Below are positions 25,129-32,212 of a stretch of 32,212 bases of DNA, piece by piece. The stretch is from Opitutia bacterium (GTDB lineage Bacteria > Verrucomicrobiota > Verrucomicrobiia > Opitutales > Coraliomargaritaceae): NCBI GenBank assembly GCA_029252625.1, contig JAQXBA010000049.1, positions 1 to 32,212 of the forward strand. The letters are read 5' to 3'. Under the pieces are notes generated by a model that saw only the letters and a list, made by a program, of their open reading frames with translations, had not been told where the DNA came from and did no database searches. The position numbers were made by a program, and so were the translations under genes. The first letter of the stretch is position 1. Each line of letters opens with the position of its first letter.

Positions 25129-26480
25129 ATCTAAAAAGGCTGAACCGTAATTGGGTTCGAGGGATCGCCGGGGAGGATTTTTTTCGGCGGGTGCTGCGCC
25201 AGGTAGCGCAAATCGAACTGGCAGGCGAGCAAGCGCAACTGCGCGGGGTAATGATCCTGGAGCACGATCCGCTAGACTTTGCGGTGGCTTTTTTTGCGGC
25301 GGTGCACACCGGCGTGCCAGTGATTCTAGCAAACCCGAAGTGGCGACGCGTCGAGTGGCAAGAAGTGGAGGAGTTAGTCAACCCCGCAGTGATTTTTGGT
25401 CAGTCATCAATTTCGACATCAGCACGGGCTAAGGTTCAGCACCCAAAGCCAGGGGCTATTTTGATTCCGACTGGGGGGAGCTCTGGGGGAGTGAAGTTTG
25501 CCATCCATCAATGGAGCACCTTGGTGGCGGCAAGCGAAGGCTTGAGCTCGTTCATCGGTTTAGCTCCGATCAATTCTTGCTGCGTTCTGCCCTTATATCA
25601 CGTCAGCGGATTGATGCAGTTGGTACGTTCGTTTGTGACCGGAGGGCAAATTGCATTTCCCGAATTTAAAGCGTTGCAGGCGGGGGAGTTTCCCGTGTTC
25701 GCTGCAGATCCGACGTGCCTGTCGCTAGTGCCGACACAGTTGCAGCGATTGATGGCGCAGCAGCGGATCGCAGATCAATTAATCGCGATGCGGGCCATTT
25801 TTGTGGGTGGTGCCGCAGTACCGGCCGCAGTCGAGATGCGCGCGCGGGAATTAAAACTGCCGCTGGTTTTGAGCTATGGCATGACGGAGACGGCGGCGAT
25901 GGTCACGGCGCTGCCAGTCGATGAATTCATGGCTGGAAATACCAATGCTGGCAGACCATTGAGCCATGCTTTGCTTGCAGTGGTTTGTGAGGATGGCAGC
26001 ATGTGTCCAGTCGGCGAGTCTGGGCGCATCCGTATCAATGCGCGTTCGATGTTTAAGGGCTACCACGGTCGCGCTGGTGGCGTTTCAAAGCTAGGCTATT
26101 TGAGCGACGATGAAGGCTATTTCGATTCGCTTGGACGGCTTCATATCGTCGGACGCAGTGATCGTCTAATCATCAGCGGTGGTGAAAAGATCGATCCGCA
26201 GGAGGTAGAGCGGGCGATTATTGATACAGGTGGAGTGAATCAGGTATTGGTCATCGGTTGGCCCGACTCTGAGTGGGGCCAGCAGTTGGTTGCTTTTTAT
26301 GTCCCGTCTGTGGCTCAGAGTCATGCGAGCAAGTGGAATGAGAAGCTGCGAGCGGACTTGGCTAATTATAAGATCCCGAAGCAGATGATTGAAGTTCCGA
26401 CCTTGCCGCTGGATGAACGCGGCAAAGTGGATCGTAGCCAGGTGAAGCTGCTAATTGCCAAGAGTGTGCGAAATCTGTAA
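25107..26480 (+). CDS. menE: o-Succinylbenzoate-CoA ligase
   Basis: A 457-residue member of the adenylate-forming (ANL) superfamily that activates o-succinylbenzoate to its CoA thioester. The ATP loop is IPTGGSSGGVKFAIHQW (120-136), a variant of the common TSGSTG loop that I recall from cyanobacterial-type MenE. Further motifs are LPLYHVSGLMQL, LSYGMTETAAMV, GRSDRLIISGGEKIDPQEVE and the catalytic-lysine motif RGKVDR near the C-terminus. It starts within the last codons of menC, so translation is coupled. menA, menB, menD and menF are not in the window. Confidence 0.93.
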   Translation: METAANLDLKRLNRNWVRGIAGEDFFRRVLRQVAQIELAGEQAQLRGVMILEHDPLDFAVAFFAAVHTGVPVILANPKWRRVEWQEVEELVNPAVIFGQSSISTSARAKVQHPKPGAILIPTGGSSGGVKFAIHQWSTLVAASEGLSSFIGLAPINSCCVLPLYHVSGLMQLVRSFVTGGQIAFPEFKALQAGEFPVFAADPTCLSLVPTQLQRLMAQQRIADQLIAMRAIFVGGAAVPAAVEMRARELKLPLVLSYGMTETAAMVTALPVDEFMAGNTNAGRPLSHALLAVVCEDGSMCPVGESGRIRINARSMFKGYHGRAGGVSKLGYLSDDEGYFDSLGRLHIVGRSDRLIISGGEKIDPQEVERAIIDTGGVNQVLVIGWPDSEWGQQLVAFYVPSVAQSHASKWNEKLRADLANYKIPKQMIEVPTLPLDERGKVDRSQVKLLIAKSVRNL

Positions 26481-26535
26481 GCCTAGTGCGAGCGAGCATT
26501 GCATTTTCGATTAGAGGCGGGCAGCGTAGCCGGAT

Positions 26536-28278
26536 ATGAATAAAGCGAATATCGTTGACGTGTTGGAGGACATCGCCGTACTCCTAGAGTTGAAGGGAGA
26601 CAATCCTTTTAAGATACGCGCCTACTCAAGTGGTGCGCGTGTGCTAGAGACCATGGAGGCCGACCTTGGTGATTTGATCGAAGCGGGACAATTGAGTGGG
26701 GTGAAGGGCATCGGCGCGGCCCTCGTCGATAAGATCGAGACGTTGCATGCTACAGGCGAGCTGGAATATTATACCAAGCTGCGCGAGTCGGTGGCGCCGG
26801 GCCTGATCGAGATGCTTGAGATTCCTGGCCTCGGAGGCAAGAAAGTGAAGAAGCTACACGATGCGATCGGCGTGGAATCGATCGACGCATTACAGGTGGC
26901 TTGTGAGTCGGGTGCAGTGGAAGCGCTTAAGGGCTTCGGCAAAAAATCGGCAGAGAAAATTTTGACGGGGATTGCGAATCGTGCGGCCTATGCGAAGCGG
27001 CACCATTGGTGGACCGCTCGGGAGGTGGCACTGCCGATTCTCGAAGGTCTGCGTGGATTGCCTCAGACTGAACGGGCTGAGGTGGCGGGGAGTTTGCGGC
27101 GCTTGCGCGAGACGGTTGGCGATTTGGATTTTATTGTGGCCTCGGCTGATCCGCAGCCGGTGATGGATTGGTTTGTCACACAGCCCGCCGTCGCTGAGGT
27201 GACCGCGCATGGGGCCACGAAGTCGAGTGTGCGCTTCGAAGGGGGCTTACAGGCGGACTTACGTGTGGTGCCAGCGGAGCAATTTGCCTTTGCCTTGCAC
27301 CATTTTACTGGCTCCAAGGATCATAATGTGGCACTGCGGCAACGTGCGCTGGCGCGTGGCTATAGCTTGAGCGAATGGGGCTTAGCACAGAAGGGAGAGG
27401 AGGGAGATCAGCAAGCTGAAATACCTGATACAATCCAGACGGAAAAGGGGCTATTTGAATTTCTCGGGCTTGCAGAAATCCCACCTGAGCTACGCGAGGG
27501 GCTGGGTGAGATTGAGGCAGCGGAGGCACAGCAGCTGCCGAATTTAGTCACGTCGGCGGATATTCGCGGCGTGTTTCATAATCATACCACCGCTTCAGAT
27601 GGTCGCGGCACGATCGAAGAGATGGCGACTGCCGCAGAGGCGCTCGGCTGGGATTACCTAGGCTTGGCGGACCACTCGAAGGCGAGTTATCAAGCCAATG
27701 GTTTAGATGATGCCCGCGTGTTGCGAATGATCGAGAGCATCCGCGCGTTTAATCAATCTGGCGCATCGGCAGTGCATGTCTTTTCCGGCATTGAGTGTGA
27801 TATCTTACCTGACGGGTCATTGGATCTTGAAGAGAGTACACTAGGCGCGCTCGATTATACGGTGATGTCGGTGCACTCTTCGTTCAGTCAATCGGAGGAG
27901 GAGATGACGGCGCGTGTGATTCGCGCGATTGAGCATCCGGCGACAACCATGCTCGGTCATCCGACGGGACGCATCCTGCTGCGCCGCGAGCCTTACAAAA
28001 TCGATTTGCGCAAGGTGATCGACGCTGCGATTGCCAATCGTGTGATTATTGAGATCAATGCCAATCCGCGCCGCCTCGACATGGACTGGCGGCTTTGGCG
28101 TCGAGCCGCAGAGCGTGGGTTGATGTGTTCGATCAATCCGGATGCTCACAGCACGGACGGCCTAGGCTATTTCGATGCTGGGGTAAATATCGCGCGCAAA
28201 GGCTGGCTGGAAAAGGAGCAAGTGCTCAATAGTCGGGATTGTGCAGGAGTGCTGCGTTGGTTTAATCAGCGCAAGTGA
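26536..28278 (+). CDS. polX: Bacterial family X DNA polymerase with PHP domain (PolX)
   Basis: A 580-residue protein for base-excision and gap-filling DNA repair. The N-terminal lyase-type domain has [17 protein letters not shown] and two helix-hairpin-helix segments ([13 protein letters not shown] and [12 protein letters not shown]). The palm carries the metal-binding pair in GDLDF (D196 and D198) with a probable third Asp in QADLRVV. From about residue 345 a PHP domain begins with HNHTTASDG (348-356), then [33 protein letters not shown] and INPDAHS, all metal ligands of the PHP phosphoesterase fold, so the 3'-5' exonuclease activity is probably intact. Length is normal. It follows menE by 55 bp. 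Confidence 0.94.
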   Translation: MNKANIVDVLEDIAVLLELKGDNPFKIRAYSSGARVLETMEADLGDLIEAGQLSGVKGIGAALVDKIETLHATGELEYYTKLRESVAPGLIEMLEIPGLGGKKVKKLHDAIGVESIDALQVACESGAVEALKGFGKKSAEKILTGIANRAAYAKRHHWWTAREVALPILEGLRGLPQTERAEVAGSLRRLRETVGDLDFIVASADPQPVMDWFVTQPAVAEVTAHGATKSSVRFEGGLQADLRVVPAEQFAFALHHFTGSKDHNVALRQRALARGYSLSEWGLAQKGEEGDQQAEIPDTIQTEKGLFEFLGLAEIPPELREGLGEIEAAEAQQLPNLVTSADIRGVFHNHTTASDGRGTIEEMATAAEALGWDYLGLADHSKASYQANGLDDARVLRMIESIRAFNQSGASAVHVFSGIECDILPDGSLDLEESTLGALDYTVMSVHSSFSQSEEEMTARVIRAIEHPATTMLGHPTGRILLRREPYKIDLRKVIDAAIANRVIIEINANPRRLDMDWRLWRRAAERGLMCSINPDAHSTDGLGYFDAGVNIARKGWLEKEQVLNSRDCAGVLRWFNQRK

Positions 28279-28307
28279 CGGTTTGCTCAGGTTCAGGAAA
28301 GTTTACC

Positions 28308-28336
28308 TTGAAATTACAGAACGAGCCGAATATCAA
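28308..28336 (+). promoter_or_regulatory. Candidate promoter of rny
   Basis: TTGAAA (28308-28313), a 17-bp spacer and TATCAA (28331-28336), about 100 bp before the rny start. Both hexamers are fair matches and the spacing is ideal. Confidence 0.4.
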
Positions 28337-28392
28337 CCATATACCAGTTTAATAGTCTTTTACCCCAAAGACTCGGGCGGCAGACGCTCGCA

Positions 28393-28418
28393 GCGATCGG
28401 CTTACCCCAGCTGATCGC
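28393..28418 (+). other. Hairpin in the rny 5' leader
   Basis: GCGATC-G-GC (28393-28401) and GC-T-GATCGC (28410-28418) form an 8-bp stem with one internal mismatch and an 8-nt loop, 16 nt before the rny start codon. It would lie in the leader of the rny mRNA if the promoter at 28308 is used. No T-tract follows, so it is not a terminator. A role in mRNA stability or self-control of RNase Y is conceivable but not shown. Confidence 0.4.
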
Positions 28419-28434
28419 CAATCTCTACAGAAAA

Positions 28435-29961
28435 ATGGAATTTGATCAAATAGTTGGGGTCGTATGCGGCATTCTTGCGGGAATGGTCGCATGCAGGTTA
28501 TTGATTGCTCGGCGTTTCGCGCGGCGTGAAGAGGCGCAGCGCTTGAAGTTTGATGTGGAAACACGTGAGGCTCAGTTGAAGCTACGCGAAGAGAAGTCGA
28601 TCTGCGAATTAGATTTTAAGAATCGAGCGGCGGAGCTTGAGCGCAGTATTGCCTCTCGCAATGAGGAGCTCGATTTACGAGCACGTGAGCTCGCACGTAC
28701 CAGTGACCGATACGCGCAAGACTCCAAGAAACTGGATGAGCGTGATCAAGAATTAGCCCGTGATAAACGCGGCTTGGAGGATTCGGAACATGAGGCTGAG
28801 AAAACGCGGCGATTGTACCGTCTAAAGCTGCACCAAATTTCGCAAATGGATCAAGTCGAAGCGCGTAAGTTATTAATCACTGCGACTGAGCGCGAATGCG
28901 AAAAAGAGGTTCGTGAGTTGCGGCACAATTTATTGAAGCGCTCGGATGCAGAGACGGCTGACGAGAGTCGGCGTATTTTGCTGGCTGCGATGCAGCGCAT
29001 TACCAGCCAGCCAATGAATGATGCGACTGCGACGGTGGTGGCACTTCCAAGCGAGGAAATGAAGGGCCGGATCATTGGCCGTGAAGGCCGTAATATCCGT
29101 ACCTTTGAGCATGCCACTGGCACGACCTTGATGATTGATGAGACGCCCGACTCGGTGCTCATTTCATGCTTCGATCCGGTACGTCGCGAGATCGCCCGTA
29201 TTGCTTTGGGCGCATTGCTGCGCGACGGTCGTATTCACCCTGCAAGCATCGAAGAAGAAGTTGAGAGGGCGGAAGAGGCAATGAATGCCAATGTTATCGA
29301 TCTGGGTGAAGCAGCGGTACGTAAACTACGCCTGAATGATGTGCATCCCGATGTGGTGGCGTTGCTCGGCAAGCTGCACTATCGTCTCTCGAATAATCAG
29401 AACACTTTGGCTCATTCTATCGAAGTCGCCAATTTGTGCGCTCTGATTGCAGCGGAGATCGGCCTAGATCCGATGCTTGCCAAGCGCGCGGGACTGTTTC
29501 ACGACTTGGGCAAGGCAGTGGACGAAGAGTATGCTGGCAGCCATGCCGCAGTCGGAGCGGATATTATTAAGCAACATGGTGAGGACCCAAGAGTGGTGAA
29601 TGCGGCAGCAGCGCACCATAAAGAAGTGCCCGCTGAGAGTGCCTATGCGGGACTGGTGATGGTGGCGGATGCCTTATCTGCCGTGCGGCCTGGCGCGCGG
29701 GCGTCGTCGATTGATGGATTTATCCAGCGGGTGCGTAGTATTGAGGAAATCGCCAAAGAAGTGCGCGGCGTTTCGGATGCCTATGCGATTCAAGCTGGGC
29801 GTGAGGTGCGCGTGATCGTCGAGCCTTTAAAAGTAGATGAGGATGAGGCCCGCAAGATTGCCTTACATATTCGTGAACGGATCGAAGAGGAATTGAACTA
29901 TCCGGGTGCGATTGAAATTACCGTGATTCGTGAGCAACGTTTTACCGAAACCGCGGTCTAA
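28435..29961 (+). CDS. rny: Ribonuclease Y
   Basis: A 508-residue membrane-anchored endoribonuclease that starts bulk mRNA decay. It has a single N-terminal transmembrane helix (about 6-24), a long charged coiled coil (about 28-170), a KH RNA-binding domain with the loop [10 protein letters not shown] (211-220), and an HD domain with the metal-binding pair H356-D357 in [20 protein letters not shown]. Length and order are those of the family (about 520). The ATG at 28435 places the anchor right at the N-terminus as expected. It is followed at once by the DUF481 gene. Confidence 0.96.
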   Translation: MEFDQIVGVVCGILAGMVACRLLIARRFARREEAQRLKFDVETREAQLKLREEKSICELDFKNRAAELERSIASRNEELDLRARELARTSDRYAQDSKKLDERDQELARDKRGLEDSEHEAEKTRRLYRLKLHQISQMDQVEARKLLITATERECEKEVRELRHNLLKRSDAETADESRRILLAAMQRITSQPMNDATATVVALPSEEMKGRIIGREGRNIRTFEHATGTTLMIDETPDSVLISCFDPVRREIARIALGALLRDGRIHPASIEEEVERAEEAMNANVIDLGEAAVRKLRLNDVHPDVVALLGKLHYRLSNNQNTLAHSIEVANLCALIAAEIGLDPMLAKRAGLFHDLGKAVDEEYAGSHAAVGADIIKQHGEDPRVVNAAAAHHKEVPAESAYAGLVMVADALSAVRPGARASSIDGFIQRVRSIEEIAKEVRGVSDAYAIQAGREVRVIVEPLKVDEDEARKIALHIRERIEEELNYPGAIEITVIREQRFTETAV

Positions 29962-30039
29962 TGGCAGTGCCCACTCGTGGTTCAATATTTTTTAAATTTA
30001 GACTCAATGGTTCAATCCTACGCAAGCGACTTAGCAACG

Positions 30040-31182
30040 ATGTTCAATGATACGCGATTTCTCTTATACCGCACTACTAGCCAGGTAAGTCTCATCTGCG
30101 CATGCCTCGGGCTCTTTTTTCCTGGCGTCTTGTCGGCGCGCGCGGATCTAGTTATGTTGACCAGCGGCGAGCGTGTGATGGGCAAAGTACTGCCAAAGTC
30201 GAATGATGAGATCTTGGTGCTGCAGTCCACACTACTCGGCGAGATCTCTTTGCCGCGTTCAAGTGTGTTGCGTATCGAAGCCTCGCCCGCTGCGGAAATC
30301 GGATCGAATACGCCTAAACACAAACGAGCGCCACAGAGTGAAGGCACTCCGCAAGAAGTTACATTTACAGGGACTTCCGCAAAGCAAGAGGGCGCGCAGA
30401 TTACGCCAAAGCAACTCAGTGACCGAGCCGAAAAAGCTGCTAAAATCATTGAGTTCGTCGATGAAGAAACCGGCATCTACGAGCGCTTTTTGGGTTTTAA
30501 TGCGCCTGACTCATGGCAGGGTAACCTTCGCGTGGGAATGAATATCAGTCGCGGTGATAAGCAGTGGACCGAAACCGCACTGCGCGGGAAATTAGAAATT
30601 GCGGAAAAGGGCAGTCGCAATTTTTACCGTCTTGCAGGTGCGTACACGTACCGTGAGACAGAGAAGAATAATGGTGATACCTTTAAGTCAACTGACCGCT
30701 ACGACGGTACATTTACCTATCGTCGCTCTTTCCAACAGAATTGGTTTTTTCAAAATGCGCTGGGCGCTCGTGTGGATCAGGTCAAAGGGATAGACCTTGA
30801 GCTCCAGGATACAATCGGTATCGGCTATAAGTATAAACCAACAAAGAAGTTTGAACTGTTGGTTGGCGGTGGTGGCGGTGTTGAAGATTACCAAACAACG
30901 TTTGATGATACACGGGCAGGGGTGAGTCAGGTGTTGAATGTATTTCAAGAGTTCACTTGGCGTCCATTTTCACGCACCTCGGTCATCCAGAAATTCAACT
31001 ATTACTGGAATCCAGAAGCTACTGAACAATATAATTACGTGCTTACCGCCGCAGTGCGATTACGGCTGACTGATCTGCTGGGCTTTGAGTTCTCGTATAA
31101 TCAAAAATTCGACAACGACATCGGGAATGGTAACCCGAAGGATGATGCGATTTGGCGCAATGCGCTGGTGATCTATTTCTAG
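30040..31182 (+). CDS. DUF481/YdiY-like outer-membrane beta-barrel protein
   Basis: A 380-residue exported protein. From the ATG at 30040 it has a signal peptide (a short charged start, hydrophobic VSLICACLGLFFPGV, and a probable cut after SARA). Next comes a small beta domain, LVMLTSGERVMGKVLPK..ILVLQSTLLGEISLPRSSV, of the kind found before DUF481; a Lys/Gln/Thr-rich linker; then from about residue 150 a series of amphipathic strands ending in ALVIYF, whose final Phe is the typical barrel-insertion signal. Starts at 29977 (GTG) or 30007 (ATG) are possible but would lengthen the region before the hydrophobic core abnormally. DUF481 proteins (YdiY-like) are outer-membrane barrels, some salt-induced; the function is otherwise unknown. 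Confidence 0.85.
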   Translation: MFNDTRFLLYRTTSQVSLICACLGLFFPGVLSARADLVMLTSGERVMGKVLPKSNDEILVLQSTLLGEISLPRSSVLRIEASPAAEIGSNTPKHKRAPQSEGTPQEVTFTGTSAKQEGAQITPKQLSDRAEKAAKIIEFVDEETGIYERFLGFNAPDSWQGNLRVGMNISRGDKQWTETALRGKLEIAEKGSRNFYRLAGAYTYRETEKNNGDTFKSTDRYDGTFTYRRSFQQNWFFQNALGARVDQVKGIDLELQDTIGIGYKYKPTKKFELLVGGGGGVEDYQTTFDDTRAGVSQVLNVFQEFTWRPFSRTSVIQKFNYYWNPEATEQYNYVLTAAVRLRLTDLLGFEFSYNQKFDNDIGNGNPKDDAIWRNALVIYF

Positions 31183-31443
31183 AGCGTCACTACCTGCATG
31201 AGTTGCAGGCTTTCAGCCAGCCCACCGTCAGTGCTTTGTGAACTTTGTTGATTGCAGCTGAGTGTGGTAAAATGCGGGGTTTTGTCGCGAAATTGGCAAA
31301 TAATTAGCAAATCCGATGCTGCTTTAGATGAGGTAGAATGGTACACTCAATAACTTTTTTCTAATAAAAACAGCGCCATTGCACAGGCTGTCGTGTGTTG
31401 CGCTCTGCACGCTTTCCATCGCAAGGGTGAGGACATTGCCCAA
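31183..31443. other. Intergenic stretch without a recognisable gene
   Basis: No coding sequence is supported here. A small hairpin (CCTGCA at 31193-31198 with TGCAGG at 31204-31209) just after the DUF481 stop could weakly terminate that gene, although no strong T-tract follows. The remainder is AT-rich, with nothing I can name, up to the tandem repeat that begins near 31444. Confidence 0.5.
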
Positions 31444-31809
<366 letters not shown>

Positions 31810-31814
31810 AGGCG

Positions 31815-31843
31815 AAAAATGGCGCAGCTGATGCATGGGTCAA
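31815..31843 (-). promoter_or_regulatory. Promoter of tRNA-Pro
   Basis: On the minus strand, TTGACC (31843-31838), a 17-bp spacer and ATTTTT (31820-31815) place the start of transcription close to 31808, about 8 nt before the tRNA. The -35 is 5 of 6 to consensus and the -10 is weak. It lies just past the stop of the upstream exported-protein gene. Confidence 0.45.
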
Positions 31844-31858
31844 GCCTTTATCGGATTC

Positions 31859-32212
31859 CTATGGCGTTTCGGAAATCTCGACGCGCAGGAAGGCTTGCTC
31901 CGCCTCAGCTGCGGCTTGGCTGCGGCGGTAAGTGAGCGTCTCGGTGCCGTCGAGATTGTCGATTGGAGTAGGGTTGTTGTCGGCGATACCTGTGGAGTCA
32001 CTCGGCCAGCTTGAAAGATCAGTCGTTGTTTGCGGCATGTAGGTCACTCCTTGAAGATTCTTTGGACGCGTCAGTGTGATTTCAAGGTATGTGCTGCCGC
32101 TGTCTTCGAGTAGCGAATGAGTGGGCAGGATACTGATGTCGTTGACGTTGGGGTCTCCGCCAAATGCAAATTCATGTAGTTGGTTGATGCCGTCGTCATC
32201 TGTGTCGGCCGT
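31859..32212 (-). CDS. C-terminal end of a large exported protein with Asp-rich Ca-binding-type motif
   Basis: Only the last 117 or so residues are inside the window; the reading frame is open to the edge. The visible part starts with ADTDDDGINQLHEFAFGGDP, an Asp-rich calcium-binding (thrombospondin-3/dockerin-like) motif that in many verrucomicrobial secreted proteins precedes a short C-terminal domain. The rest (LEITLTRPKNLQGVTYMPQTT..LSSWPSD.., ending AEQAFLRVEISETP) matches the style of that C-terminal beta domain, with 'D.T.S W' and 'FLRV' positions. The N-terminal, function-defining part is missing, so the enzymatic or structural role cannot be told. Confidence 0.75.
   Translation of the reverse strand, partial: TADTDDDGINQLHEFAFGGDPNVNDISILPTHSLLEDSGSTYLEITLTRPKNLQGVTYMPQTTTDLSSWPSDSTGIADNNPTPIDNLDGTETLTYRRSQAAAEAEQAFLRVEISETP

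Overview
The window looks like a chromosomal segment of a marine member of the Verrucomicrobiota, perhaps of the Opitutae/Puniceicoccales (Coraliomargarita- or Lentimonas-like). This is inferred from the LL-diaminopimelate aminotransferase route, ribonuclease Y, a DUF481 outer-membrane protein, an o-succinylbenzoate menaquinone pathway with a 'TGGSSG'-type MenE, a large exported protein with an Asp-rich calcium-type motif, and several sulfotransferases. No rRNA is present, so the placement is tentative.

Left flank, 1-5282 (housekeeping): the 3' end of ppnP; an NTF2-like protein; dapL (lysine/peptidoglycan precursor) divergent from panC (pantothenate); nadB (NAD); and a YjbQ-family protein.

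Centre, about 5300-20460 (accessory island, two parts). (a) 5395-11796 is a tight four-gene plus-strand operon: an isopropylmalate/isocitrate-dehydrogenase-like enzyme, an isochorismatase-like hydrolase fused to an aldehyde dehydrogenase, a PhyH-type Fe(II)/2-oxoglutarate dioxygenase, and a stand-alone adenylation-carrier-thioesterase protein. Together they look like a compact pathway that makes, activates and releases or transfers one small carboxylic acid. The adenylation domain lacks the Asp that binds alpha-amino groups, and the thioesterase has Cys in place of Ser. I recognise no characterised pathway with this set. (b) 11841-20447 is a glycan-modification block: a dead glycosyltransferase-like gene, a GT2 glycosyltransferase, an FkbM methyltransferase, an MsbA-like ABC exporter, a sulfotransferase-glycosyltransferase fusion, and two tandem sulfotransferases. 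It suggests a sulfated, methylated surface or exported glycan or glycolipid, possibly carrying the acyl group made by part (a); that link is inference.

Right flank, 20463-32212: guaB, a divergent purA and an NTF2-like gene on the minus strand (the two IMP-consuming branches together); menC-menE, polX, rny and a DUF481 outer-membrane protein on the plus strand; then a 260-bp stretch without recognisable genes, a 150-bp tandem repeat carrying copies of a tRNA 3' end, a tRNA-Pro(GGG), and the 3' end of a large exported protein.

Two points are easily missed. The 3' end of the NTF2-like gene at 20463 recurs in the same orientation at 12446, bracketing the glycan block. The apparently empty stretch 11841-12428 is a recognisable pseudogene with one nonsense codon and two frameshifts.
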